The translations under genes and the position numbers were made by a program. 64,000 nt of DNA from JBJXHN01 sp046233135 (GTDB taxonomy: Bacteria > Pseudomonadota > Alphaproteobacteria > Rhodospirillales > Rhodospirillaceae), in contig JBJXHN010000003.1 of the NCBI GenBank assembly GCA_046233135.1, forward strand, positions 434,001 to 498,000, given 5' to 3'. The notes beneath the pieces are model-generated. The model was not told where the DNA came from, did no database searches, and worked only from the letters and a program-made list of their open reading frames with translations. Shown one piece after another: positions 43,799 through 53,126 of the stretch. Positions within the stretch are counted from its first letter, which is position 1; each line of letters opens with the position of its first letter.

Positions 43799-45079
43799 TC
43801 ACATCAAAAGGTCAGGCAAGAACAGCACGACCGACGGAAAGAACGTCAGCACCAGCACCAGCCCGATCACCGCCGCCACGAACGGCAGCGAGGCCCGCAC
43901 ATACTCATCCACCGGACACTTCATGATGCCGCATACCGTGTACATGGCGACCCCCACCGGCGGTGTCATACTGCCAAAGGTCACCAGGGTCATCATCAAT
44001 ATACCAAAATGGACAGGGTCGATCCCCAGGGTTCCCATCATGGGGACGAAAATCGGGGTCAGCAGCAGCACCAGGACGGTGCTTTCCACGAACATGCCAC
44101 ACGCCACCAGGAACGCCAGGATCATCAGCAGGATGACCGTGGGATCGGACGAGGCCGCCGTCACCAGCGCGGCCAGATCCTGGGGCAGGCGTTCGAAGAC
44201 GATGGCATAGCCCAGAGTGGCGGAGAAGGCGATGATCAGCACGATCATGCCGATGTCCGCGACACTGCGATGAAGCACCTCCAGCGCCGATTTCAGGGTC
44301 AGCTCGCGATAGACGACGACGCCGATGAACAGCGCATAGACCACGGCGAAGGACCCGGCTTCGGACGGGGTGAAGATGCCCATGCGAATGCCGCCGACCA
44401 GCAGCACGGGAAAGATCAGCGCCCATTTGGCCTCGGCCGCGCTTTTCACCACTTCGCGCCAATGCGGACGGGCGGCGCATTCCGGGCTGTAGTTCCGGCG
44501 CTTGGCGATCATCCAGGCGGTCAGCATCATCGCCGTCATCATCAGCAGCCCGGGGATCACGCCGGCCAGGAACAGCCGGCCGATGGACACATTGCCCAGA
44601 TAGCCATAGAGGATCAGGCCGATGCTCGGCGGGATGGTGGCGGTGATCAGCGAGCTCATGGCGATGACGGCAGAGGCATAGCCGTTGCCATAGCCCTTTT
44701 GCAGCATGGACGGGCCGAGGATCCGGGCCTCCATGGCGGCATCGGCGATGGCCGCGCCGGAAACCCCGCCCATCAGGGTGCTCAGCACGATACTGACCTG
44801 CGCCAGCCCGCCGGCGATCCATCCGGCCAGCACCGACGAAAAGCCGATCAGCCGGCTGGTGATGCCCGTGGCGTTCATCAGGTTGCCCGCCAGGACGAAA
44901 AAGGGCACGGCCAGCAGCGGGAAGGACTGGGTGGCACTGGCAATGCGCTGTACTCCGATGGAGGCGGGCAGCATGTCGCTGAACACGAAGTACAGGAAGC
45001 TGGCGATGCCGATGGCAAAGGCCACAGGCATGCCCAGCAGCATCAGCGCCAGAAAGCCGAGAACGATATAGGTGATCAT
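43799..45079 (-). CDS. dctM: TRAP transporter large membrane subunit
   Basis: A 426-residue DctM with about twelve to thirteen membrane segments. The start is the ATG at 45079, overlapping the dctQ stop (ATGA); an open frame continues upstream but is antisense noise. Family hallmarks are GMPVAFAIGIASFLYF, FVLAGNLMNATGIT, GGVSGAAIADAAMEARIL, TATIPPSIGLILYGYLG and the late FGILMMTLVTFGSMTPPVGVAMYTVCGI. It drives Na+-coupled uptake with dctP and dctQ. The GntR gene follows 17 bases later. Confidence 0.94.
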   Translation of the reverse strand: MITYIVLGFLALMLLGMPVAFAIGIASFLYFVFSDMLPASIGVQRIASATQSFPLLAVPFFVLAGNLMNATGITSRLIGFSSVLAGWIAGGLAQVSIVLSTLMGGVSGAAIADAAMEARILGPSMLQKGYGNGYASAVIAMSSLITATIPPSIGLILYGYLGNVSIGRLFLAGVIPGLLMMTAMMLTAWMIAKRRNYSPECAARPHWREVVKSAAEAKWALIFPVLLVGGIRMGIFTPSEAGSFAVVYALFIGVVVYRELTLKSALEVLHRSVADIGMIVLIIAFSATLGYAIVFERLPQDLAALVTAASSDPTVILLMILAFLVACGMFVESTVLVLLLTPIFVPMMGTLGIDPVHFGILMMTLVTFGSMTPPVGVAMYTVCGIMKCPVDEYVRASLPFVAAVIGLVLVLTFFPSVVLFLPDLLM

Positions 45080-45624
45080 GCCGCATCCTCCAGCCCGGTG
45101 TCCGACCCCTCGACGCCCGGGCCGTTCCCCTTGCCGTTGCCATTGCCCCTCTTGCCGCCCTGCCGGTCCGCTGCCCAGGCCCGGATGTCGGTGACCAGAT
45201 GGCGCAGGACGGTGATCAGCATCAGCAGGCAACCGACGGGGACCGAGGCGGTGACCGTGGCATAGCTCAGCGGGGTATCGCTGAACCGCCGTTCGACGTT
45301 CAGCAGGGTCAGCTGGGTGCCGTACCAGATGACGGCGACCAGAAAGGCGCCCATCACCCCCCACAGCACCAGCTCCAGCTTGCGCCGGGCACCGTCGGGC
45401 AGATAGCGGACCAGCAGGTCGACGGCCATGTGCTCGCGGTGGCGCAGGGCCTGGTCGGCGCCCAGGAACGACGACCAGGCGAACAGCAGCTGGGCAATGT
45501 CCACCGACCAGATGATCGGATGGCCGGCCCAGCGGGCCAGGGAAGCGACGAAGACCAGGATCACGCAGGCGGCCAGGAAGCCCTTGGCGATCCATTCTTC
45601 AGCCAGATCGAGGGAACGGAACAT
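45076..45624 (-). CDS. dctQ: TRAP transporter small membrane subunit
   Basis: A 182-residue DctQ with four membrane segments and the family pattern WAGHPIIWSVDIAQLLFAWSSFLGADQALRHREHMAVDLL. The C-terminal 30 residues are glycine- and asparagine-rich (GKRGNGNGKGNGPG) and unlike the family. It lies between dctP and dctM and links them. Confidence 0.92.
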   Translation of the reverse strand: MFRSLDLAEEWIAKGFLAACVILVFVASLARWAGHPIIWSVDIAQLLFAWSSFLGADQALRHREHMAVDLLVRYLPDGARRKLELVLWGVMGAFLVAVIWYGTQLTLLNVERRFSDTPLSYATVTASVPVGCLLMLITVLRHLVTDIRAWAADRQGGKRGNGNGKGNGPGVEGSDTGLEDAA

Positions 45625-45679
45625 CTCGGACGCCTTCGTGACCGGAGACAGGGATGCGCGTTTCGGAATGGCGGTGCCG

Positions 45680-46684
45680 CTACTGGCTCGCTTTGCCCTT
45701 GGCGATCACCGCATCCACCTTTTTCTTCAGGTCGGCATATCCCAGCTTTTCATAGACGCCTTCGGTGGCGACCTTGAAGGGCGTGGTGTCGATGGCGTCG
45801 ATGGTCACCCCTTCCTTGCGCATCATCTCTTCGTAGTTGGCCAGCGAGGCGATGGTGGCTTCGGACGCGGCGTCGCCAGCGCGGATGGCTTCCTCGCGGA
45901 CGATGGTCTTCAGATCGTCGGGCAGGGATTGCCACCAGGTTTCCGAAGCCACGATCCCGGTGATCAGGTTGATATGGCCGGTCAGGGTGATGTGGTCGAT
46001 GACCTCGTAGAGCTTCGCCCCATAGGTGGCGGGGTGCTGGGCTTCGGCGCCATCGATCACCTGCTGCTGCAAGGCCGGATAGACCTCGGTCCAGCCCATG
46101 GGGGTCGGGGTGGCCCCCATGGCCCGCACGGTTTCCATCCACACCGGCGCCCCAGGGGTGCGGATGCGCACGCCGTCCAGATCGGCGGGGGTGCGGACGT
46201 CCTTGCTGGTCAGCATGTGGCGCTGACCCTGGAACCAGTTGAACGACAGGACGCGGTGGTTGGAGGTCTTGGCCAGATCCTCTTCCCATTCGTGGAACAG
46301 GTCGCTGTTGGCGAGGATCCGCAGGTCCGGAAAGCCGTCGGCCACGTAAGGGGCACCAAGGATCCCGAACTGGGGCACGAATTCGGCGAGCCGGCCGCCG
46401 TCGACGATGACCGCCACATTGGCCCCGGCACGGGCCTGCTCCAGAACGTCTTCGTCCTTGCCCAGCTGGGATCCGGAATACAGCCGGACATCGATCCGCC
46501 CGCCGGAGCGCGTCTCGACCCCTTTTTCGAAGTCCATCAGGCCTTGGAAAATCGGGTCGCTCTCGGTCAAGGCCGAGTTGACGTTCAACTGGTAATCGGC
46601 GGCCCGGGCGGGCGCGGCACCAAGGGCGGCGGCGGAAAGCACAAGCGCGGATACGGCGGCCGCAGCCGCCCTGAACATGGACAT
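45680..46684 (-). CDS. dctP: TRAP transporter solute-binding protein (sugar acid type)
   Basis: A 334-residue periplasmic binding protein with a signal peptide ending ALGAAPARA-ADYQ. The ATG at 46684 has AGGGAG nine bases upstream. DctP signatures are present: FEKGVETRSGGRIDVRLYSGSQLGKDEDVLEQARAG, the ligand arginine in VRIRTPGAPVW, and MGATPTPMGWTEVYPALQQQVIDGAE. Given KDG kinase and KDPG aldolase in the operon, the ligand is probably a hexuronate, aldonate or keto-deoxy sugar acid. Confidence 0.92.
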   Translation of the reverse strand: MSMFRAAAAAVSALVLSAAALGAAPARAADYQLNVNSALTESDPIFQGLMDFEKGVETRSGGRIDVRLYSGSQLGKDEDVLEQARAGANVAVIVDGGRLAEFVPQFGILGAPYVADGFPDLRILANSDLFHEWEEDLAKTSNHRVLSFNWFQGQRHMLTSKDVRTPADLDGVRIRTPGAPVWMETVRAMGATPTPMGWTEVYPALQQQVIDGAEAQHPATYGAKLYEVIDHITLTGHINLITGIVASETWWQSLPDDLKTIVREEAIRAGDAASEATIASLANYEEMMRKEGVTIDAIDTTPFKVATEGVYEKLGYADLKKKVDAVIAKGKASQ

Positions 46685-46735
46685 CGATGAGTCTCCCTGA
46701 AAGACGGCCCCGGTACCCCGAGGTCTGTGATTACA

Positions 46736-46785
46736 GCTACCATACAAGCATGGCAACACCGAGTCCACCATTCTTGTATGGTAGC
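46736..46785. promoter_or_regulatory. Perfect 13-bp inverted repeat operator upstream of dctP
   Basis: GCTACCATACAAG (46736-46748) and CTTGTATGGTAGC (46773-46785) are exact reverse complements separated by 24 bases, 52-102 bases before the dctP start. A smaller ATGG...CCAT pair lies just inside. The two arms probably bind two dimers of the operon's GntR regulator. Confidence 0.7.
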
Positions 46786-46941
46786 ATGCCGCCCACACGG
46801 CACGCCGACTCTACCAATGTCCCTCGGCAGCATTCTCTTCACGACAAAGGAGGGAAGCCGATGGATGATCACCGGGAGATCAGGCGGGCGAGGAAGAGGA
46901 CGAGGGAGAGGGGTGACCGCGGATCATTGAGGGGCAGCACC

Positions 46942-47724
46942 CTAAAGGCCATCACCGGACATATCGTTCAGCATACAAAAATCCAAAACCGACTGCGTCA
47001 GCGCCGCCACAAGACCCTCCCGGTATCCGTACGTCTCCAGCCTTTCTTCTTCGTCTTTGTTCACGATAACCCCGGCCTCGAACAGCAAAGCCGGCAGGGA
47101 GGCGGTGCGCAGAACCGCCAATTCATCGAAGCGATAGATCCCCAGGCCCCTGTCGACCAGGTCCCTGTTCTCGCCCTTCACGGGCTCCGCATGGTGCAGG
47201 GACGGATGATAGCCCTGCATGGTCAGCTCCTGCCCCAGAGTTTGCGCCAGCGCCAGACTATCGCGCGGATGAGACCCGGTCGCGGAAATGAAGATGGAAT
47301 AACCGTCAATCATGTCCGTATAAAAACGCTCCCGCCCCTCATGGACCCAGGGCGTCAGATACTGCGGCTGCACGGAATCATGGTGGATCGAGTAGAACAC
47401 CGTGGCCCCCAGCTCTTTGGCTCGGGGGGCACGCTGCGTCAGGGTCGGGGTTTCGCCATTACCATTGATCAGGAACGCCTTCGCCCAGCCCGTCCCGTTG
47501 ACGGCCGCCGCGAACTCCCGGGCGAGCCGGAGATTGAAGTCCCACTCGCCCTTTCCCCGGGCCGACGTGGCCCCCGGACTGTCGGGCGAATGGCCGGCGT
47601 CGATCCCGACCACGCATTGATCGGCCTCCATCGCCGCCCACACCACCGCGCCGTCCCGGGCAGAGAGAAGAGCAGCCAGGAGAACGATCGCGGCGGCCTT
47701 AGTCCTTCTGTTCAGCACGATCAC
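46942..47724 (-). CDS. Exported N-acetylmuramoyl-L-alanine amidase (Amidase_3 type)
   Basis: A 260-residue secreted hydrolase of cell-wall peptides. The start is GTG at 47724 with GGGGAG five bases upstream. A signal segment spans residues 8-30. Zinc ligands and catalytic residues fit Amidase_3: GIDAGHSPDSPGA (His), a glutamate near EWDFNLRLAREF, SIHHDS (His), and LLFEAGVIVN (Glu). There is no cell-wall-binding domain. It does not appear to belong to the downstream TRAP operon, which has its own operator. Confidence 0.85.
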   Translation of the reverse strand: MIVLNRRTKAAAIVLLAALLSARDGAVVWAAMEADQCVVGIDAGHSPDSPGATSARGKGEWDFNLRLAREFAAAVNGTGWAKAFLINGNGETPTLTQRAPRAKELGATVFYSIHHDSVQPQYLTPWVHEGRERFYTDMIDGYSIFISATGSHPRDSLALAQTLGQELTMQGYHPSLHHAEPVKGENRDLVDRGLGIYRFDELAVLRTASLPALLFEAGVIVNKDEEERLETYGYREGLVAALTQSVLDFCMLNDMSGDGL

Positions 47725-47847
47725 CGGGGCTCCCCTGACGGCAGACCAAACCAGCCCCTACCATAGGCTTCATCCAGGTACCTGTCTGCCCGCTTCCTTG
47801 ACGAGGGGTCGTATATGGGGGGCGCATGCCCCCCCTCGGCATGTTTC

Positions 47848-48384
47848 TCACACCTCGCCCGTATACTCCCCGCGCGCCGGATAACTCTTGGCGATGGCGA
47901 AGTCCAGGGCGCCAACCAGTTCAGAGAAATGCGGCCGCACGAACGGCATGGTCTGTACCGAACCGTAGTACAGCGTGCCCTCCGGCGTCACCAGGAACAG
48001 GCCCGGTTCGGAGAACAGCGCCGGCTCCTCGATCCCGATCGACGTCACGCCGCGCGACGTGGAGACATACAGCCCCCACTCCCGCGCCTTGGTCAGCGAC
48101 AGGCCGTAGCCGATGCGCAGATCCGTCGCACCGATCTTGTCGGCCATCCCGCGCGCGCGCTCTTCCCCGTCCGTGCTCAGGGCCAGTACGGCGACGCCCC
48201 GCTCGGCAAAGGCCGGCAGCTGGGATTGCAGTTCCGTCAGATAGGTGGCGCAGATCGGGCAGTGCAGGCCGCGGTAGAAGCACAGCAGCGTGCCCCGCTC
48301 CGATGTCTCGGCCGCAAGATCGAACGGGCCGTGGTCCAGGGTCGAAACGGACAGGGAGGGGGTCGGCCGGCGGGGAATCAGCAT
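47848..48384 (-). CDS. AhpC/TSA-family peroxiredoxin-like protein
   Basis: A 178-residue thioredoxin-fold protein. LLCFYRGLHCPICATYLTEL places the peroxidatic-type cysteine in CPIC, as in the 'peroxiredoxin-like' redox family. AVLALSTDGEERARG and GLFLVTPEGTLYYGSVQTMPFVRP follow. It probably reduces peroxides or serves as a thiol reductant in the cytoplasm. It is divergent from an AraC regulator 89 bases away, a likely controller. Ribosome-binding site AAGGA. Confidence 0.85.
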   Translation of the reverse strand: MLIPRRPTPSLSVSTLDHGPFDLAAETSERGTLLCFYRGLHCPICATYLTELQSQLPAFAERGVAVLALSTDGEERARGMADKIGATDLRIGYGLSLTKAREWGLYVSTSRGVTSIGIEEPALFSEPGLFLVTPEGTLYYGSVQTMPFVRPHFSELVGALDFAIAKSYPARGEYTGEV

Positions 48385-48473
48385 CGGAAAGGTCCTTTTG
48401 GTGGGAAACGATTGCCCCAGTGTCGCCGACGATACAGTATGAAAAATCCGAAATATCCGTCAGAACCTTCGAG

Positions 48474-49214
48474 ATGACCCGTTTCGACCGCCTGACCACC
48501 CTGATGGACCGCTTCTCCCTGCGGGTCCTTCCTGCCCCGCCGGAAGAGGCCACCCTAGCCGTCACCGCCGGGCCGGACGGCGCGCCGGTCCGGGCCTTGT
48601 TCCGCGCCCGCACCCCGGGGTTTGAGCGCAGCCGGGTCCTCCTGTTTTCCGCCGCCGTGGATTGGGGCGGGGCGGCCAATCCCCTGCTTGCCGCCCTGCC
48701 CGAGGAAATCGCCATGGAGGTGGGAGCCAGCCCGGAGACCGCCGGCCTGATCGCCCTGCTGCAAGCGGAAGTGACCGGGCAGCGCTGCGGCCATGGGGCC
48801 GTGCTCAACCGGCTGGGAGAGGTGCTGATCGTCCGCCTGCTGCGCGCCCGGATCGAGCAGGGGTCGACCCGGCCCGGCCTGCTCGCCGGTCTGGCCGACC
48901 CCCGGCTCAGCCGGGCCATCGTCGCCATCCACGACCATCCGGGCCGGGACTGGCGCAACGAGGATCTGGCCCGGATCGCCGGCCTGTCCCTCAGCCGCTT
49001 CGCCGAGCTGTTCCCCGCCACGGTGGGGGAGCCGCCAGCGGTCTATCTGCGCCGCTGGCGGCTGACCTTGGCGCGGCAGGATATCCACAAGGGCGACCGG
49101 GTGGAGGCCGTGGCCCGGCGATACGGCTACGGCTCCCCCGACAGTTTCGCCCGCGCCTACAAACGGCAGTTCGGCGCGGCGCCCGTCACCCAAAGGCCCC
49201 GGGGCGGGGGGTAG
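48474..49214 (+). CDS. AraC-family regulator (AraC_binding_2/cupin_6 type)
   Basis: A 246-residue regulator. The ATG at 48474 is chosen because the sensor begins RFDRLTTLMDRFSLRVLP; the open frame upstream is antisense to the peroxiredoxin gene. The sensor lacks the full cupin, being shorter than usual. The C-terminal 100 residues form the double helix-turn-helix (WRNEDLARIAGLSLSRFAELFPATVGEPPAVYLRRWRLTLARQDI, VEAVARRYGYGSPDSFARAYKRQFG). It probably activates the divergent peroxiredoxin-like gene. Confidence 0.85.
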   Translation: MTRFDRLTTLMDRFSLRVLPAPPEEATLAVTAGPDGAPVRALFRARTPGFERSRVLLFSAAVDWGGAANPLLAALPEEIAMEVGASPETAGLIALLQAEVTGQRCGHGAVLNRLGEVLIVRLLRARIEQGSTRPGLLAGLADPRLSRAIVAIHDHPGRDWRNEDLARIAGLSLSRFAELFPATVGEPPAVYLRRWRLTLARQDIHKGDRVEAVARRYGYGSPDSFARAYKRQFGAAPVTQRPRGGG

Positions 49215-49332
49215 CATTGCCTATTCACCTCCCCCTGTCGGCCGTCTCCCCCAGCCGCCGCCACCTGTCGAACAAGACCCGGGCGTTCCTGGATTTCCTG
49301 GTGGCGGTCTGCGCGGCAGCGGAACTGGAGGT

Positions 49333-50994
49333 TTACCCCTCCAACCCCCGCGCCGCTTCGGGCGTGTCCACATCCCAGTGCACGGCCTCGGCGCAGTCCA
49401 TGTCGTCCATCGGCACTTCGGTAATCTCGTGGGCGTGGGCGGCGAGGACCGGGCGGGCGCCCACGTCGCCGTCCACATCCATCATCTCCGGCACGAACCG
49501 CCGGGCAAAAAGCACCGGGTTGCCCCGCCGGCCGCCAAGGGTCGGCACGCAGATCACCCGCCCTTCCACCGGATCGAAGGCGGCGATCAGGCGGCGGACC
49601 ATGCCCGCCGTGATCCCCGGCATATCCCCCAGCGCCACCAGCACCCCATCCGTCCCGTCCGGCAAGGCCGCCAGCCCCCGCCGCAAAGAGGTGCTCAGCC
49701 CCCGCGCCGGGTTGGGATTCTCCACCAGATGCAGGGACCGGTCCCCCAGGGCCGCCTTCACCGCCTCTGCCTGGTGGCCGAGGACGGCAATCACCCTGTC
49801 CAGGCCGGTGTCGAGCAGGGCATCGGCCGCATGTGCCACCAATGGCTTGCCGCGCCAGTCGAGCAGCAGCTTGTTGCGACCGCCCATGCGCGTCGATCGC
49901 CCCGCCGCCAGCAGCACTGCCACCACCCGGGGTGCCCGGCCGGTCTGCGCCCCGGCCGCATCCTCCGCCGTGGCGCCGCGCGGCTGGGGGCGGGCAGCCG
50001 TTTCCTTCAGCAGCCCGCCGACCCCCATACCCATGATCGCCGCCCCGGTCAGGGGCAGGCCGGCGCACAGCCGCTCCAGCACCCAATCCAGCCCGTTCAG
50101 GGCCGGCGAGCGCGCACAGCCCGGCAACCCCAGCACCGGCAGCCCCGCCAGCCGGCCCAGCAGGATCAGGTTGCCCGGGTCCACCGGCATGCCGTAGTGC
50201 AGCACCTCCCCGCCCGCGTCCTCGATGGCCGCCGGGATCACATCCCCCCGGTCAACGATCGCCGAGGCCCCGGCCACCGCCAGAATGTCCGGAGCGGCCT
50301 CGGCCAGCTGCGCCCGCAAGGCCGCCGCCAGGGCCTCAGGCTCGTGGGCGCAGCGGCGTTCGTCGGCCAGCGTGCTGCCCAGGGCGGACAGGCGGCCGGC
50401 GGTAACCTGCCGGGTCTTGTCGAGCATCTTGTCCGCCATCCCGGGCAGACGCGTCTGGATCAGCCCGAGCCGCCGGGGCTGGAAGGGCGCGAGGCGGATC
50501 GGCGGCGGTCCGCCCGCCGCCGCAAGGTCTTCGGCCCGGCGGATCACCGCTTCGGGCAAGGCGAAGGGAATGACCTTGATGGTCGCCACCATCCGCTTGG
50601 GCTCCACCACCGCCCAGGGCTCCAGGGTCGCCACCGTCAGGCCTTCATGCAGAGCGTTCAGGGCCTCCACCCGCGCCCGGTCGACCACCAGCAGGCCGGC
50701 CCCCTCGGCGACCAGATTGACCCGGCCGGTAAACGGCTCCGCCGCCGTCAGCCCCGCCCCGCACAGCACGGCGGCGAAGCGGCGGGCGGCGGCATCTTCG
50801 TGCAGGTCGCCGGGCTCCAGCCGCGCGGCGATGACCGACGTCACGCCCTCCGCCCTCAATTGCGCGAGGGTGGCGGCATCCAGACGCGTTCCCTTGGGCA
50901 GGCGCCGCCCCGCCCCCTTGTGCCCGGTGCCTTTGTGACTGTGGGCGAGGATGGCGCCGTCGGCCTCCTCCAGCGGCAGGGGGCCGAACTTCAT
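49333..50994 (-). CDS. Molybdopterin-binding domain fused to MocA-type nucleotidyltransferase
   Basis: A 553-residue fusion. Residues 1-345 hold a MoeA/MoaB-type molybdopterin-binding domain (PDILAVAGASAIVDRGDVIPAAIEDAGGEVLHYGMPVDPGN). Residues 360-553 are a MobA/MocA-like nucleotidyltransferase (VVAVLLAAGRSTRMGGRNKLLLDWRGKPLVAH, LVALGDMPGI, GRRGNPVLF). MocA makes molybdopterin cytosine dinucleotide, the cofactor form used by CoxL-type enzymes, so the fusion probably finishes the cofactor for the upstream hydroxylase. Last gene of the cox operon, coupled to the XdhC-like gene by ATGA. Confidence 0.88.
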   Translation of the reverse strand: MKFGPLPLEEADGAILAHSHKGTGHKGAGRRLPKGTRLDAATLAQLRAEGVTSVIAARLEPGDLHEDAAARRFAAVLCGAGLTAAEPFTGRVNLVAEGAGLLVVDRARVEALNALHEGLTVATLEPWAVVEPKRMVATIKVIPFALPEAVIRRAEDLAAAGGPPPIRLAPFQPRRLGLIQTRLPGMADKMLDKTRQVTAGRLSALGSTLADERRCAHEPEALAAALRAQLAEAAPDILAVAGASAIVDRGDVIPAAIEDAGGEVLHYGMPVDPGNLILLGRLAGLPVLGLPGCARSPALNGLDWVLERLCAGLPLTGAAIMGMGVGGLLKETAARPQPRGATAEDAAGAQTGRAPRVVAVLLAAGRSTRMGGRNKLLLDWRGKPLVAHAADALLDTGLDRVIAVLGHQAEAVKAALGDRSLHLVENPNPARGLSTSLRRGLAALPDGTDGVLVALGDMPGITAGMVRRLIAAFDPVEGRVICVPTLGGRRGNPVLFARRFVPEMMDVDGDVGARPVLAAHAHEITEVPMDDMDCAEAVHWDVDTPEAARGLEG

Positions 50995-51767
50995 GACGGG
51001 GTGCCGGCCGTCGTGCCCGCAGCCGCAGCCACAGCCGCCTCCGCAGCCTTGCGGGCGGCCTTGGACCCGCGCAGGGCCAGGGTCATCTGGGCGAGCACGG
51101 ATACCGCGATCTCCGCCGGACTGACGGCACCGATATCCAGACCCGCCGGGGCATGCAGACGGGCGATGGCCGGCGCCTCGATCCCCGCCGCCGTCAGCCG
51201 CTCCACCCGCTTGGCGTGGGTCTTGGTGCTGCCCAGGGCGGTGATGTAGAAGGCCTCGCTGCCCAGGGCCACGTGAAGGGCCGGGTCGTCAATCTTGGGA
51301 TCGTGGGTCAGGGTGACGATCGCCGTTCTGCGGTCCGGCGCCAGATCGGCCAAAGCCTCGTCGGGCCAGCGGCGGTCCAGGGTGACACCGGGGAAGCGGT
51401 CTTCCGTCGCCCAGGCCCGGCGGGGATCGATGATGGTCACCGCATAGCCCGCCAGCGCCGCCATGGGCGCCAGCGCCTGAGAGATATGCACCGCCCCGAC
51501 GACCATCAGTCGCAAGGGCGGATTGAACACCTGCACCATCCGGCCCTTGCCGGCGCCGCCCTCGGGCGGGGGCAGGGTGCGGGCCTTGTCGGTGCGCCAG
51601 GCGGTGTCGATCTCGCCGCGCAGGCCCTCGTCCAGCGGCAGGGTTCCCGCCGCCACCGCGTCGTCCACGACCAGCACCTGCCGGCCGTCGTCCAGGTCGG
51701 TGACCAAGGCAGCCCGCCGGCGGGCCGCGCGGGCTGCATTGAGGGCTTCGAGCAGGGAACGGTCCAT
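50991..51767 (-). CDS. XdhC/CoxF-type maturation protein, C-terminal-domain form
   Basis: A 258-residue protein. The second half is the XdhC C-terminal Rossmann domain (LRLMVVGAVHISQALAPMAALAGYAVTIIDPR, AIVTLTHDPKIDDPAL, YITALGSTKTHAKRVERL, GLDIGAVSPAEIAVSVLAQM). The N-terminal XdhC signature (GSSPRPAG...GCIEG) is not here but in the separate gene at 58390. XdhC proteins bind molybdenum cofactor and insert the sulfurated form into hydroxylases. Confidence 0.9.
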   Translation of the reverse strand: MDRSLLEALNAARAARRRAALVTDLDDGRQVLVVDDAVAAGTLPLDEGLRGEIDTAWRTDKARTLPPPEGGAGKGRMVQVFNPPLRLMVVGAVHISQALAPMAALAGYAVTIIDPRRAWATEDRFPGVTLDRRWPDEALADLAPDRRTAIVTLTHDPKIDDPALHVALGSEAFYITALGSTKTHAKRVERLTAAGIEAPAIARLHAPAGLDIGAVSPAEIAVSVLAQMTLALRGSKAARKAAEAAVAAAAGTTAGTPS

Positions 51768-51827
51768 GGGTCCTCCGGACGGAAAGCAGCGCAGACGTGA
51801 TGGGACATGCGGGCACGGGGTCCTTAT

Positions 51828-53126
51828 CTAGGGATCCATGGCCCGTCTGCGCCAGGTGGCCATGGCCCGGGACAGCCCCGAGCGGTCCCCTCCGAAGCCC
51901 CGTTCCAGTGCCCGGGCCAGATCGGCGAGACTGGCCAGATTGTGCACCGGCAGCAGGCCGTCCACATGGCTGACCAGCGCCCTCGCCCCACGGGCCTTGG
52001 GCGCATAGCCATCAAAGCGCAACAACGGATTGAGCCACACCAGCGACCGGGAGGATCGGGCGAGCCGCGCCACTTCGGCGTCCAGCACCTCGGATCCGTC
52101 CCGGTCCAGGCCGTCGGTGATCAGCAGCACCACTGCCCCCTGCCCCAGCACCCGGCGCGACCATTCGCGATTGAAGGCATGCAGACAGCCGCCGATCCGC
52201 GTGCCACCCGACCAGTCGTCCGCCGCCGCCGACGCCTGCGCCACCGCCCGGTCCGGGTCCTTGTGGCGCAGATGGCGGGTGATGTTGGTCAGGCGAGTCC
52301 CGAACAGGAAGGTATGCATGCGCTCCCGCTCGCCGGCGACGCCCACCAGGAAATGCAGCAGCACCCGGGCATAGCGTTCCATGGAGCCGGAGATGTCGCA
52401 CAGCACCACCAGCGGCGGCCGGCGCAGGCGCGGCTTGCGGAAGTGCAGCGGTTCCCACTCTCCGCCCCGCCGGGCCGAGGCGCGCAGCGTCGCCCGGGGG
52501 TCGGGCTTGCGGCCGCGCGGGTCGACGCGGTAGCGGCGGGTGCGCACCGCCTCCACCGGCAGGGTCAGGGCACGGGCGGCGCGCTTGGCGTCCTCGAACT
52601 CGGCTCCCGTCATCTGTTCGAAGTCCTTGGCGGCCAGCACCTCGGTTTCCGACCAGGTGAGCGTGGCGTCCACCTCGATCTCCGTCTCTTCATCGCTGCC
52701 GGGCGGCGTCGGAGGCGGCTTGTGATCCCGGGCGAGCGCTTCGGCCACACGGGGCAGCAGCGCCGGGTCCGGCCCCTTGGCTTCCTCGCTACGCATGGTC
52801 GGCAGCAGCATCGCCAGCATGCGGTTCAGCAGGTCCGGGTCGCGCCAGAACATGTGGAAGGCCTGGTCGAACACGTCGCGCTGATCGCGGCGGGTGACGA
52901 AAACCGCGTGCAGGGTCCAATAGAAATCCCGGCGCGAAGAGACACCGACCGTCCCCACGGCCTCCAGCGCGTCGATCACCCGGCCCGGCCCGACGGGAAG
53001 GCCCGCGCCGCGCAGGACCCGGGCGAAATGCAGGATGTTTTCCGCCAGCAGGCCCCCGTCGGCCCGCCCCATGACGATATTCGGGGCCGGCGCCGGTTGT
53101 CGGGACGCTTCCGGCCCGCCCGTCAT
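51828..53126 (-). CDS. coxE: CoxE-like von Willebrand factor A protein
   Basis: A 432-residue cytoplasmic protein. The MIDAS metal site is intact (LCDISGSMERYARVLLHFL), with LFGTRLTNITRHL, a TDGLDRDG loop and WLNPLLR. It pairs with the CoxD ATPase, which in Oligotropha helps build the Cu-S-Mo or sulfurated active site of the hydroxylase. The stop of coxD overlaps this start (ATGA). Confidence 0.92.
   Translation of the reverse strand: MTGGPEASRQPAPAPNIVMGRADGGLLAENILHFARVLRGAGLPVGPGRVIDALEAVGTVGVSSRRDFYWTLHAVFVTRRDQRDVFDQAFHMFWRDPDLLNRMLAMLLPTMRSEEAKGPDPALLPRVAEALARDHKPPPTPPGSDEETEIEVDATLTWSETEVLAAKDFEQMTGAEFEDAKRAARALTLPVEAVRTRRYRVDPRGRKPDPRATLRASARRGGEWEPLHFRKPRLRRPPLVVLCDISGSMERYARVLLHFLVGVAGERERMHTFLFGTRLTNITRHLRHKDPDRAVAQASAAADDWSGGTRIGGCLHAFNREWSRRVLGQGAVVLLITDGLDRDGSEVLDAEVARLARSSRSLVWLNPLLRFDGYAPKARGARALVSHVDGLLPVHNLASLADLARALERGFGGDRSGLSRAMATWRRRAMDP

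Noticed and set aside
45080..45595. Upstream extension of dctM
   Set aside because: The extra 172 residues are low-complexity read-through of dctQ in another frame; the ATG at 45079 overlaps the dctQ stop and begins a normal DctM.
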